Assembly: GCA_902826565.1 (NCBI GenBank)
Contig: CADEFF010000010.1
Coordinates: 1-45,580, forward strand
DNA: 45,580 nucleotides
From: an uncultured Rhodospirillaceae bacterium
Lineage (GTDB): Bacteria; Pseudomonadota; Alphaproteobacteria; Dongiales; Dongiaceae
Direction: 5' to 3'
The notes under the pieces are model-generated. The model was not told the origin of the DNA. It saw only the letters and a program-made list of their open reading frames with translations, and did not search any database. Of the stretch, positions 26,039 to 34,357 are shown piece after piece; within the stretch, counting starts at the first letter, position 1, and each line of letters opens with the position of its first letter. Both the position numbers and the translations under genes were made by a program.

Positions 26039-27001
26039 TCAGGCCGCCGCGAGCCCCTCCTTCAGATACCAGCCATAGGTGCGGGCGAGCCCTTCCTCGA
26101 GCGGGATCGAGGCGCGCCAGCCGAGCTTGGCGAGGCGGCTCACATCGAGCAGCTTGCGCGGCGTGCCGTCCGGCTTCGAGGCGTCGTAGCGGAACTCCCC
26201 GCCATAGCCGACCACGCGCGCGATCAAGGCGGCGAGCTCCGCGATCGAGAGATCGGTGCCGGTGCCGACATTGACGTGGCTCTCGCCCGAATAGCGCTGC
26301 AGCAGATGGACGAGCGCGTCGGCGAGATCGTCCACATGCAGAAACTCGCGGCGCGGGCGTCCGGAGCCCCAGATCTCGACCGCATCGCGGCCTTCCTGTT
26401 TCGCGCGATGGATCTTCGCCATCAGCGCCGGCACGACATGGCTCGAGGCGAGGTCGAAATTGTCGCCGGGCCCGTAGAGGTTGGTCGGCATGGCCGAGAT
26501 GTAGTCGACGCCATATTGCCGGCGATAGGCCTGGCAGAGCTTGATCCCGGCGATCTTGGCGATCGCGTACCATTCGTTGGTCGGCTCGAGCGGGCCGGTG
26601 AGCAGCGCCGCCTCGCCCATCGGCTGCGCGGCATCGCGCGGATAGATGCAGGAAGAGCCGAGGAACAGGAGCTTCGTGACGCCGACGCGCCGCGCCGCCT
26701 CGATGAGGTTGGTCACGATCGCGAGGTTGTCGTAGATGAACTCGGCCGGCCGCGTCGAATTGGCGAGAATGCCGCCGACGGTCGCCGCCGCCACGATCAC
26801 CACATCGGGGCGTTTGGCCGCAAGCATCGCCTCGGTCTCGGCCTGGCGCCGGAGATCGGCTTCCGCGCGCCGCCCCGTCAGGATCTCGCAACTCTCGCGG
26901 CCGAGACGGCGCATCAGCGCCGAGCCCACCATGCCCCCATGGCCGGCGACGAAGACGCGGCGGCCGGCGAGCGCGAAGGGCGGGTCAATCCTGTCCGTCA
27001 T
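26039..27001 (-). CDS. fcl: GDP-L-fucose synthase
   Basis: A 320-residue short-chain dehydrogenase/reductase that converts GDP-4-keto-6-deoxy-D-mannose to GDP-L-fucose by epimerisation and NADPH reduction. N-terminal nucleotide loop [13 protein letters not shown], catalytic [14 protein letters not shown], the [15 protein letters not shown] motif (YxxxK) and [14 protein letters not shown] are diagnostic. It overlaps the gmd stop by 17 bp and is read after gmd, so the two make GDP-L-fucose from GDP-mannose as a two-gene operon. No fucosyltransferase is nearby. Confidence 0.95.
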   Translation of the reverse strand: MTDRIDPPFALAGRRVFVAGHGGMVGSALMRRLGRESCEILTGRRAEADLRRQAETEAMLAAKRPDVVIVAAATVGGILANSTRPAEFIYDNLAIVTNLIEAARRVGVTKLLFLGSSCIYPRDAAQPMGEAALLTGPLEPTNEWYAIAKIAGIKLCQAYRRQYGVDYISAMPTNLYGPGDNFDLASSHVVPALMAKIHRAKQEGRDAVEIWGSGRPRREFLHVDDLADALVHLLQRYSGESHVNVGTGTDLSIAELAALIARVVGYGGEFRYDASKPDGTPRKLLDVSRLAKLGWRASIPLEEGLARTYGWYLKEGLAAA

Positions 27002-28055
27002 GCGGCTTCGCTCCGTCGCGGTGATCCTGAAGATCGGACGCCACCATTTCCCGCACCAGCTCCTTGAAGCTGGTACGGTGGTGCCAGCCGAGGCGCGCCT
27101 TGGCCTTGGTCGAATCGCCCAGCAGATAGTCCACTTCGGTCGGCCGGAAATAGCGCGAATCGATCCGGATCAGCGTCTCGCCGGTCCTGGCGTCGAGCCC
27201 GCGCTCCTCGGGCCCCTGGCCTTCCCAGCGGATCGGCCGGCCGATCTCGGCGAAGGCGATCTCGGCGAATTCCCGCACGGAATGAGTCTCGCCGGTCGCC
27301 AGCACATAGTCGTCCGGCGTCGGCTGCTGCAGCATCATCCACATGCCCTCGACATAGTCGCGCGCATGGCCCCAGTCGCGCTTGGCGTCGAGATTGCCGA
27401 GATAGAGCGTCTTCTGCTGCCCGGTCGCGATCGCCGCCACGGCGCGCGTGATCTTGCGGGTGACGAAGGTTTCGCCGCGGATCGGACTCTCGTGGTTGAA
27501 GAGGATCCCGTTCGAGGCATGCAGCTTGTAGGCCTCGCGGTAATTGACCGTGATCCAGTAGGCATAGAGCTTCGCGGCGCCGTAGGGGCTGCGCGGCTCG
27601 AAGGGCGTGGCCTCGCTTTGCGGGCGCTGCGGCGTGTTGCCGTAAAGCTCCGAGGTCGAGGCCTGGTAGAAGCGCGTATGCTTTTCGAGGCCGAGCACGC
27701 GGATCGCCTCGAGCAGCCGCAAGGGTCCGAGGCCGTCGGCATTGGCCGTGTATTCGGCCGTCTCGAAGCTGACCTGGACGTGGCTTTGCGCCGCGAGATT
27801 GTAGATCTCGGTCGGCCGGGTCTGGGCCACCAGCCGGATCAGGTTGGTGGCGTCGGTCAGGTCGCCGAAATGCAGGAAGAACCGGACGTTCGCCTCATGG
27901 GTGTCCCGGTAGAGATGGTCGATCCGCCCGGTGTTGAAGGAGGAGGAACGCCGCTTCACCCCATGGACGACATAGCCCTTGGAAAGCAGCAATTCCGCGA
28001 GATAGGCGCCGTCCTGGCCGGTGACGCCCGTGATAAGTGCGACTTTTTCTGTCAT
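26985..28055 (-). CDS. gmd: GDP-mannose 4,6-dehydratase
   Basis: A 356-residue SDR-family dehydratase that turns GDP-D-mannose into GDP-4-keto-6-deoxy-mannose with NADP. The cofactor loop is [57 protein letters not shown], and [20 protein letters not shown] (YxxxK) follow; [17 protein letters not shown] is the substrate-binding stretch. ATG 28055 matches the family N-terminus; an upstream ATG (28145) adds only 30 unrelated residues. The AT-rich, divergent region upstream probably holds its promoter. Confidence 0.96.
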   Translation of the reverse strand: MTEKVALITGVTGQDGAYLAELLLSKGYVVHGVKRRSSSFNTGRIDHLYRDTHEANVRFFLHFGDLTDATNLIRLVAQTRPTEIYNLAAQSHVQVSFETAEYTANADGLGPLRLLEAIRVLGLEKHTRFYQASTSELYGNTPQRPQSEATPFEPRSPYGAAKLYAYWITVNYREAYKLHASNGILFNHESPIRGETFVTRKITRAVAAIATGQQKTLYLGNLDAKRDWGHARDYVEGMWMMLQQPTPDDYVLATGETHSVREFAEIAFAEIGRPIRWEGQGPEERGLDARTGETLIRIDSRYFRPTEVDYLLGDSTKAKARLGWHHRTSFKELVREMVASDLQDHRDGAKPHDGQD

Positions 28056-28108
28056 GGCCCGGCACGCTAGTCCATTACCGTTAACGGGAAAAGCATCCTT
28101 CCCTATCG

Positions 28109-28130
28109 GAACGTTTGACTGAACGTTAAC
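28109..28130. promoter_or_regulatory. CtrA-like box and GAACGTT direct repeat
   Basis: TTGA (28115-28118), 7 bp, TTAAC (28126-28130) differs at one base from the CtrA consensus TTAA-N7-TTAAC of Alphaproteobacteria. The same stretch has a direct repeat GAACGTT (28109-28115 and 28121-28127) with 12-bp spacing, and a nearby palindrome CCGTTAACGG at 28078-28087. All lie between gmd and the peptidoglycan-binding gene in an AT-rich island, so one or both could be controlled. No experimental support. Confidence 0.35.
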
Positions 28131-28207
28131 CAAGATTTGCCACAAATTTTATTGTGATGCTGCGAAAAGTCGCGGCAGATTATCTTGCCAAGGGGAGGAT
28201 CGTCAGC

Positions 28208-28798
28208 ATGCAGGATATCGGACATCCGATGCGCAAGGCGTTCCGGAGCGCCGATACCGAACGTCTGATCATTGCCACGCCGCCGGTCAAGGATCCGGAG
28301 ATGCAGGCGTGGCTCTCGCCGCTTTCCATCCGCGAGGACGACACGCGGCCGATCCGGAAGGCGCCGCCGCAGCGCACGCTGGTGCAGGGCTTCACCATGA
28401 GCGCGCTCGCCGCGCTCTCGATCGGCGCCCTCACCTGGACCGTGCTGCCGCGGGGCGACGACGACGGCGCGATGGCGATCGCCGACAATGCCTCGATCGA
28501 GGACAGCATGATGCCCGCCGCGGGCGGGGTTTCGCTCGAAGACTCCCTGGCGCCCGCCGCCGGCAGCGCGGCGGTGGATCCGGCGACGGCGATCACCGAC
28601 GAAGCCGGCATCAGGGAAATCGAGGAGATGCTGCAGAAGACCGCGTTCCAGCCCGGAACCGTCGACGGCTTGCTCGATGACCGGACCGAGATCGCGATCC
28701 GCGAATATGAGGCGGCCTCGGGCCGCGAGCCGACCGGCGTTGCGACGGTCGGGCTTCGCGACGAGCTCCGCGAAGTGGTCGCCGACCTCAATCCGTAG
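28208..28798 (+). CDS. Membrane-anchored peptidoglycan-binding domain protein
   Basis: A 196-residue protein. A cytoplasmic N-terminus of about 80 residues ends in a charged stretch (RKAPPQRTLVQG), then one membrane helix (FTMSALAALSIGALTWTVL, residues about 82-100). The external part has an acidic linker and a C-terminal PG_binding_1-like domain (GIREIEEMLQKTAFQPGTVD, LLDDRTEIAIREYEAASG). It probably binds the cell wall from the periplasm while carrying a cytoplasmic tail that may contact other proteins. ATG 28208 follows GGGGAGGA by 8 nt, a strong ribosome site, and beats the upstream start. Role unknown. Confidence 0.75.
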   Translation: MQDIGHPMRKAFRSADTERLIIATPPVKDPEMQAWLSPLSIREDDTRPIRKAPPQRTLVQGFTMSALAALSIGALTWTVLPRGDDDGAMAIADNASIEDSMMPAAGGVSLEDSLAPAAGSAAVDPATAITDEAGIREIEEMLQKTAFQPGTVDGLLDDRTEIAIREYEAASGREPTGVATVGLRDELREVVADLNP

Positions 28799-28899
28799 AG
28801 ACCGCCGTCCGCGGCGGCAGGCCGTAAAGACGCCGCGCGGCGGCAGGCGCCGAGGAGCGCCCGCCGGTAGAGCCCGCGCTCGAGCCGCAACGCCGGCTG

Positions 28900-28939
28900 G
28901 CGTCAGCGCCGGTTCGCGTCAGCTTCGGTTTGCGTCAGC
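28900..28939. repeat. Three 16-bp tandem repeats reaching into the ispE stop
   Basis: GCGTCAGC recurs at 28900-28907, 28916-28923 and 28932-28939, a perfect 16-bp period with variable 8-base spacers. The ispE stop codon lies inside the third unit. It sits between two convergent genes. Confidence 0.6.
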
Positions 28940-29837
28940 TCAGGGGCGGCTCCGCATCGGCGGTCAGCATCGGCGCCGCCGCACACCACCATGCCGGATG
29001 CCGGCGTGCGATTTCCGCGCGCCCCGCGGCCGCCTCGGCCGCCGTTGCGAAGATCCCGAAGCAGGTCGCGCCGCTGCCGCTGAGCCGCGCGAGCCTGACG
29101 CCCGGCAACGCCTCGATCGCTTCCAGCACCTCCCCGATCGCCGGTGCGATCGAGCGCGCGGGCGCCGTGAGATCGTTGCGGCATCCCATCAGGCGCCGCA
29201 CGAGGGCCGCGAGATCCGGGGTCGCGTCGGACCAGCGCGCCGGCAGGGAGAAGCTTCCCTGACGCGCGGCGAAGACGGCGGGCGTCGGCAGGGCGACGCG
29301 CGGATTGACCAGCAGGAGCCACGCCGCCGGCAAGCCCGGCACCGGGTCGAGCCGCTCGCCGATCCCGCCGACGAAGCGCGGGCCGGAGGCGAGGCAGACC
29401 GGCAGATCGGCGCCGAGCCCGAGGCCGAGGGCCGCGAGATCGACCAGGCCGGGCAGCGGCTTCCAGAGCGTCCGGAGCGCACGCAGCGCCGCCGCGGCAT
29501 CGGCCGAGCCGCCGCCGATGCCGGAGGCGACCGGGAGGTTCTTGGTGAGGCGAAGGCGCGCGCCGCCGACCCGGACGCCCTTCGCGGCGAGCGCGTCGCG
29601 CAGCGCCGTCGCCGCGCGGAGAACAAGGTTGTCGGTGCCATCCGAAAGGCCGGCGGCGAACGGGCCCTCGATCACGAGGCTCAGATCCGCGGCCGGCGCG
29701 GCTTCGACACTGTCGCCGAGATCGGCGAACGCCACGAGGCTGTCGAGCTCGTGGTAGCCGTCGGCGCGCCGCCCGGTGACCTGCAGATAGAGATTGATCT
29801 TGGCCCGCGCCGTGACGCGGATCGCCGCCCCGGCCAA
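28935..29837 (-). CDS. ispE: 4-diphosphocytidyl-2-C-methyl-D-erythritol kinase
   Basis: A 300-residue GHMP kinase of the non-mevalonate isoprenoid pathway; it phosphorylates 4-diphosphocytidyl-methylerythritol with ATP. N-terminal TARAKINLYLQVTGRRADGY, the ATP loop LPVASGIGGGSADAAAALRA, and the C-terminal LSGSGATCFGIF are all family hallmarks. I take TTG 29837 as start because the conserved sequence begins directly after it and it lies 5 bp past the TPR lipoprotein stop; CTG 29846 is an alternative. Longer ATG-initiated versions would overlap the lipoprotein gene by 91 bp. Confidence 0.92.
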   Translation of the reverse strand: MAGAAIRVTARAKINLYLQVTGRRADGYHELDSLVAFADLGDSVEAAPAADLSLVIEGPFAAGLSDGTDNLVLRAATALRDALAAKGVRVGGARLRLTKNLPVASGIGGGSADAAAALRALRTLWKPLPGLVDLAALGLGLGADLPVCLASGPRFVGGIGERLDPVPGLPAAWLLLVNPRVALPTPAVFAARQGSFSLPARWSDATPDLAALVRRLMGCRNDLTAPARSIAPAIGEVLEAIEALPGVRLARLSGSGATCFGIFATAAEAAAGRAEIARRHPAWWCAAAPMLTADAEPPLS

Positions 29838-29842
29838 GGCGG

Positions 29843-31573
29843 TCAGGTGCCGCCGACGAGGCCGCGCTCGACCTTCGCCTGGATCGGCGCGACCTGATCC
29901 TCCTCGGGATCGAACAGCAGCGCGCGGCGCCACTGGTAGCGGGCCTCGTTCTTCCGCCCGGCCTTCCAGTAGGCGTCGCCGAGATGATCGGTGATGGTCG
30001 GGTCCGCGGGCTCGAGCTCGACCGCGCGCTCGAGGGTGACCACCGCCTTGTCGTACCGGCCGAGGCGGTAATACACCCAGCCGAGACTGTCGACGATGTA
30101 GCCGTCCTCCGGCCTCAGATCGACCGCGCGCTCCAGCATCTTCAGCGCCTCGTCGAAATGCCGCCCCTGCTCGATCCAGCTATAGGCGAGATAGTTCATC
30201 ACATAGGGCTGCTCGGGCTCGAGCTCGAGGGCCCGCTTGAAATCGACCTCGGCGCGGTCCCACTGCTTGATGCGCTCGAGCGCGATGCCGCGCGAATAGA
30301 AGAGCGGCCAGTTCTCGGGCCTCGGCTTCTCGATGCGCGCGACCGCGATGTCGTAGGCGGCGGCCGCCTCCTCGAAGCGCTCGTGGCTGCGCAGGATGTT
30401 CCCGAGGGTGGTGGCCGCATCGCTGCGGTCCTTCCGCTCCTCGATCATGGCGTGCAGCATCTCGATCGCCTCGTCGGTCCGGTCGATCTCGTCGAGCCCC
30501 TTGGCGACCTCGAGGCGCGCCGGCCAGGCGAAGGACGAGTTCGGCGCGACCTTGCGATAGGCGGCGACCGAATCCGCGGTCCGGCCCTGCCCGGCCAGCA
30601 TCTCGCCGAGCAGCGTCTGGGCGATCGGGTAGTCCGGCTTGAGAGCGAGCGAGACGCGCAGGAACACCATGGCCGTATCGATCACCTCTTCGCGCGACAG
30701 GATCGAGGCCAGGTTGAAGAAGGTTTCGGCGAGCCCGTCGCGGACGTCGGCGATCACCGGCGCCGGCGCCTTGCCGGCGGCAAGGGCCGCCATCGGAACA
30801 TCGAGCGACGTGCTCTCGGGGTTCTCGGCGAGGAACTTGTCGTAGACGGCGCGCGCCTGCGCGGGCGTGCCGTGCCGCTGATAGAAATTGCCGACGATCT
30901 CCACCACGCGAAGCGTGGTGCCCTCGGCCTCGACCAGCCGCTTGAATTCCGCTTCGGCCGCCGGGATGCGGTTCGCGACGTCCAGGATGGCGCCGGCATG
31001 GAGATGGACCATCGGCTCGAGGCCGGGAATCGCCTTCAGCTCATCCAGCACCTTGAGCGCCTCGTCAGGCCCCTTGTTGGCGAGAACGAGCCAGGCGCGC
31101 GCCATCGGCAGGACGAGACGGTTCACCCCTTCCGGCGGCAGCTTGGCAAGCCGAAGGTCGGCCGTCTTGTAGTCGCCGGCGATCATGTCGCGGGCGGCGA
31201 GCACCATGCCCGCCGTCGGCGATTTCGGGTCGAGCGCGTCGATCCGCTCGGCGGCCTGCGACGCTTCCTCGATCCGTCCCTCGCTCGCCAGCAACAGGAA
31301 GGATTCGTTGAGCAGGTCGAGATTGTCGGGATCTTCGGCGATGGTGACGGCGAGGAGGTCCGCCGCGCGGCTGTTGTCCCGCTCGACCTCCGCCTGGCGC
31401 GCCGCGAGGTAATGGCCGTAGGGCGACGGGGTCAGCGGCGCCTCGCTCGTGGCCTCCGCGGCGCTCTCCGCCTTGCTCTCGGACTGCGGCTGGCACGCCG
31501 TCAGCAGCACCGCCGCGCCCAGCAGCAGGGGACGCCGCCAGTCGCCGAGACGCAGGAACCCATGCTTGCTCAA
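29843..31573 (-). CDS. TPR-repeat lipoprotein
   Basis: A 576-residue protein with a lipoprotein signal: RRPLLLGAAVLLTAC, lipobox Cys27. The rest is almost entirely tetratricopeptide repeats; good units include RADLL-like helices near residues 60-100 and the C-terminal series PENWPLFYSRGIALERIKQW, YVMNYLAYSWIEQGRHFDEA, DGYIVDSLGWVYYRLGRYDK and DPTITDHLGDAYWKAGRKNE. It should sit in the periplasm on a membrane and act as a scaffold, possibly for envelope assembly; no partner is evident. It lies 5 bp upstream of ispE in the same direction, an order found in other Alphaproteobacteria, and 95 bp downstream of ETF-QO. Confidence 0.87.
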   Translation of the reverse strand: MSKHGFLRLGDWRRPLLLGAAVLLTACQPQSESKAESAAEATSEAPLTPSPYGHYLAARQAEVERDNSRAADLLAVTIAEDPDNLDLLNESFLLLASEGRIEEASQAAERIDALDPKSPTAGMVLAARDMIAGDYKTADLRLAKLPPEGVNRLVLPMARAWLVLANKGPDEALKVLDELKAIPGLEPMVHLHAGAILDVANRIPAAEAEFKRLVEAEGTTLRVVEIVGNFYQRHGTPAQARAVYDKFLAENPESTSLDVPMAALAAGKAPAPVIADVRDGLAETFFNLASILSREEVIDTAMVFLRVSLALKPDYPIAQTLLGEMLAGQGRTADSVAAYRKVAPNSSFAWPARLEVAKGLDEIDRTDEAIEMLHAMIEERKDRSDAATTLGNILRSHERFEEAAAAYDIAVARIEKPRPENWPLFYSRGIALERIKQWDRAEVDFKRALELEPEQPYVMNYLAYSWIEQGRHFDEALKMLERAVDLRPEDGYIVDSLGWVYYRLGRYDKAVVTLERAVELEPADPTITDHLGDAYWKAGRKNEARYQWRRALLFDPEEDQVAPIQAKVERGLVGGT

Positions 31574-31668
31574 ATGTTTCGCCTTTCGCCGAATGCCGAC
31601 CGCATCTTAGCGTACCGGGGCCATAGCCGGGGCCCTATCGGTCTTCGCCGCCCGTAACGCCGGCTTCG

Positions 31669-33294
31669 TCACATATTGGGGTAGTTGGGGCCGCCCCCGC
31701 CTTCCGGCACCACCCAGTTGATATTCTGCTCCGGATCCTTGATATCGCAGGTCTTGCAGTGCACGCAGTTCTGCGCGTTGATCTGCAGCCGCGGCCCGGC
31801 CGCCTCCTTCACGATCTCGTAGACGCCCGCCGGGCAGTAGCGCTGCTCCGGCGCGTCGTAGATCTCGTAATTCACCTTTATGGCGATACCGGGGTCGCGC
31901 AATTGCAGGTGCGAGGGCTGATTCTCCTCGTGGTTCGTGTTCGAGAGGTAAACGGACGAAAGCTTGTCGAACGAGATTTTGCCGTCCGGCTTGGGGTAGG
32001 CGATCGGCCGGGCCTTGCGGGCCGGGGTCAGGCTCTTGTGGTCCGGCTTGTGGCGGAAGGTCCAGGGCTCCCTGCCCCGCAGCAGGAAGAGCGAAAGCCC
32101 CGAATAGGCCATGCCCGGCCAGAGCCCGTGATGGAAGGCCGGGCGGATATTGCGGACCGCCTTCAGCTCCTCCCAGACCCAGCTCGCCTCGAGCCGCTTC
32201 GGATAGTCGTCGAGCTCGCCGGTTTCGCCGCGCTCGAAAGCGTCCATCGCCGCCTCGGCCGCCAGCATCCCCGACTTCATGGCGGTATGGCTGCCCTTGA
32301 TCTTGGGGACGTTGACGAAGCCGGCGGCGCAGCCGATGAGGGCGCCGCCCGGGAAGACCAGCGTCGGGATCGACTGGAAGCCGCCCTCGTTGATGGCGCG
32401 CGCGCCATAGGCGATCCGTCGGCCGCCTTCGAAGAGCGGCCGCACGGCCGGATGGGTCTTGAAGCGCTGGAACTCGTCGAAGGGCGAGAGGAACGGGTTC
32501 GCATAGTCGAGCCCGATCACGAGGCCGACCGACACGAGGTTGTCCTCGAGGTGATAGAGGAAGGTGCCGCCATAGGTCCCGCTGTCGAGCGGCCAGCCGA
32601 CGCTGTGGGTGATGAGGCCCGGCCGATGCTTGGCGGGCTCGACCTCCCACAGCTCCTTGATGCCGATGCCGTAGGTTTGCGGGCGATCCTCGTCGCGGAG
32701 CCCGAAGCGCTGGACCAGGATCTTGGTGAGCGAGCCCCGGCAGCCTTCGGCGAAGAGCGTGTAGCGGCCGTGCAGCTCAACGCCGGGCTGGAAATTCTCG
32801 GTCGGCTGCCCGTCCTTGCCGACGCCCATATTGCCGGTGGCGACGCCCTTCACCCGGCCGTTCTCGTCATAGAGCACCTCGGCCCCGGCGAAGCCGGCAT
32901 AGATCTCGACGCCGGCCGCCTCCGCCTGCTGGCCGAGCCAGCGACAGACATTGCCGAGGCTGACGATGTAGTTGCCCTCGTTATGGAGCTGCGGCGGCGT
33001 CGGGAGCGGGATGGCGCGGGTCGCGGTCAGATAGAGGAAACGGTCCTCCTTCGCCGGGGTGTTGAGCGGCGCGCCCTTCGCCTTCCAGTCGGGGATCAGC
33101 TCGTTGAGGGCGCGCGGCTCGACCACGGCGCCCGACAGGATATGCGCGCCGATCTCCGAGCCCTTCTCGATGAGGCAGACCGAAAGCTCGCGGCCCCGCT
33201 CCGCCGCAAGCTGCTTCAGGCGGATCGCCGCCGCGAGCCCCGAAGGCCCGCCGCCCACGACCACCACGTCATACTGCATCGATTCGCGTTCCAT
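31669..33294 (-). CDS. Electron transfer flavoprotein-ubiquinone oxidoreductase
   Basis: A 541-residue ETF:ubiquinone oxidoreductase, a monotopic inner-membrane enzyme that takes electrons from ETF (fatty-acid and amino-acid dehydrogenases) to ubiquinone. FAD site [18 protein letters not shown] near residue 10; [36 protein letters not shown] and [20 protein letters not shown] follow; the C-terminal [4Fe-4S] ligands are in YCPAGVYE and [21 protein letters not shown] 33294 has GAACGG-like sequence upstream; ATG 33279 five codons on is possible. It would feed the bc1 complex encoded at 4-7 kb. Confidence 0.96.
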   Translation of the reverse strand: MERESMQYDVVVVGGGPSGLAAAIRLKQLAAERGRELSVCLIEKGSEIGAHILSGAVVEPRALNELIPDWKAKGAPLNTPAKEDRFLYLTATRAIPLPTPPQLHNEGNYIVSLGNVCRWLGQQAEAAGVEIYAGFAGAEVLYDENGRVKGVATGNMGVGKDGQPTENFQPGVELHGRYTLFAEGCRGSLTKILVQRFGLRDEDRPQTYGIGIKELWEVEPAKHRPGLITHSVGWPLDSGTYGGTFLYHLEDNLVSVGLVIGLDYANPFLSPFDEFQRFKTHPAVRPLFEGGRRIAYGARAINEGGFQSIPTLVFPGGALIGCAAGFVNVPKIKGSHTAMKSGMLAAEAAMDAFERGETGELDDYPKRLEASWVWEELKAVRNIRPAFHHGLWPGMAYSGLSLFLLRGREPWTFRHKPDHKSLTPARKARPIAYPKPDGKISFDKLSSVYLSNTNHEENQPSHLQLRDPGIAIKVNYEIYDAPEQRYCPAGVYEIVKEAAGPRLQINAQNCVHCKTCDIKDPEQNINWVVPEGGGGPNYPNM

Positions 33295-33381
33295 GCGCCG
33301 TCGCCGTTCCCTTGCCTGACTGCCGCAGCGGTTTAGCACGGGGCGCCCGCGCCCTGTAAGCCGGAAGGCGGAGATGCTAGG

Positions 33382-33393
33382 GTTTCGCGAAAC
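33382..33393. promoter_or_regulatory. Perfect 12-bp palindrome in a divergent promoter region
   Basis: GTTTCGCGAAAC is a perfect inverted repeat, 24 bp before the uracil-DNA glycosylase start and about 90 bp from the ETF-QO start. Its size and placement fit an operator for a dimeric regulator, but no regulator is known for it. Confidence 0.3.
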
Positions 33394-33416
33394 GCCCCAT
33401 TTACCGATCGGGAACG

Positions 33417-34256
33417 ATGGATCGAGCCGCCCTTCGCGCGATGCTCCGCTGGCAGGTCGAGGCCGGCGCCGACGAGGCGATTCTGGCCGAGCCGGTCGAC
33501 CGCTTCGCGGCCTCGGCGGCACGGCGCGCCCTGCGCGAGACAAGCGCGGCCCCGGCCCTCCGGACGGCCCCGCCGCCCGAACCCCCGGCACCCAAACCCC
33601 CGGCGCTGGCGCCCGCGAGACGCCCGGCACCCGCCGCCCCGATGCTGCCCGCCCAGGCGACGGGCCATCAGGCGGCCCAGGCCGCCACGACCCTGGAGGA
33701 GCTCCGCAAGGCGCTCGAGCAGTTCGAGGGCTGCCCCTTGAAGCACACCGCGACCAATCTGGTTTTCGCGGACGGCAACCCGGCGGCCAGGGTGATGATC
33801 GTCGGCGAGGCGCCCGGCGCCGGCGAAGACCGGGTCGGCCGCCCCTTCGTCGGGGTCAGCGGGCAGCTCCTCGACCGGATGCTGGGCTGGATCGGCCTCG
33901 ACCGGACGAAGGTCTACATAACGAACGTGCTGTTCTGGCGCCCGCCCGGCAACCGGACCCCGACCCAGGCCGAGATCGCCGCCTGCCTGCCCTTCGTCGA
34001 GCGCCATATCGAGCTCGTCTCGCCCGATATCCTCGTTCTGGCGGGAGCGGCCTCGGCCAAAACCCTCCTCGCGCGCAACGAGGGCATCACCCGGCTCCGC
34101 GGCCGATGGATGCTGTACGAAAGTTCAGGCATGACCCGCCCGGTGCCCGCCATGGCCATCTTCCACCCGGCCTTTCTGCTCCGGCAACCGGCCCAGAAAC
34201 GGGAAGTCTGGCGGGATTTGCTCGCCATTCGAGATAAGTTAGATTCTCTTGACTAG
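33417..34256 (+). CDS. Uracil-DNA glycosylase, family 4-like
   Basis: A 279-residue protein of the family 4 (phage SPO1 polymerase-related) uracil-DNA glycosylase group, which removes uracil from DNA. The first 90 residues are low-complexity Ala/Pro. The catalytic part has [17 protein letters not shown] (motif A), [24 protein letters not shown], and [11 protein letters not shown] (the His of motif B). Only two Cys, C106 and C190, are seen at positions of the four iron-sulfur ligands of classical family 4 enzymes; the second and third are replaced. So it may lack the [4Fe-4S] cluster, as a divergent alphaproteobacterial form. Diverges from ETF-QO. Confidence 0.85.
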   Translation: MDRAALRAMLRWQVEAGADEAILAEPVDRFAASAARRALRETSAAPALRTAPPPEPPAPKPPALAPARRPAPAAPMLPAQATGHQAAQAATTLEELRKALEQFEGCPLKHTATNLVFADGNPAARVMIVGEAPGAGEDRVGRPFVGVSGQLLDRMLGWIGLDRTKVYITNVLFWRPPGNRTPTQAEIAACLPFVERHIELVSPDILVLAGAASAKTLLARNEGITRLRGRWMLYESSGMTRPVPAMAIFHPAFLLRQPAQKREVWRDLLAIRDKLDSLD

Positions 34257-34357
34257 CTATATATAGTAGGTCAGCCGCCATTAACCACAATACATAGACA
34301 TTTGTCACTGAATGAACCCTTGCCAAGCTCTTCCGTGTTGGTCTAAGGAGGGCTGGT

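Noticed and set aside
28109-28124. LexA box of alphaproteobacterial type
   Set aside because: GAAC repeats are 8 bp apart instead of the 7 of GTTC-N7-GTTC, and the genes are not SOS functions.
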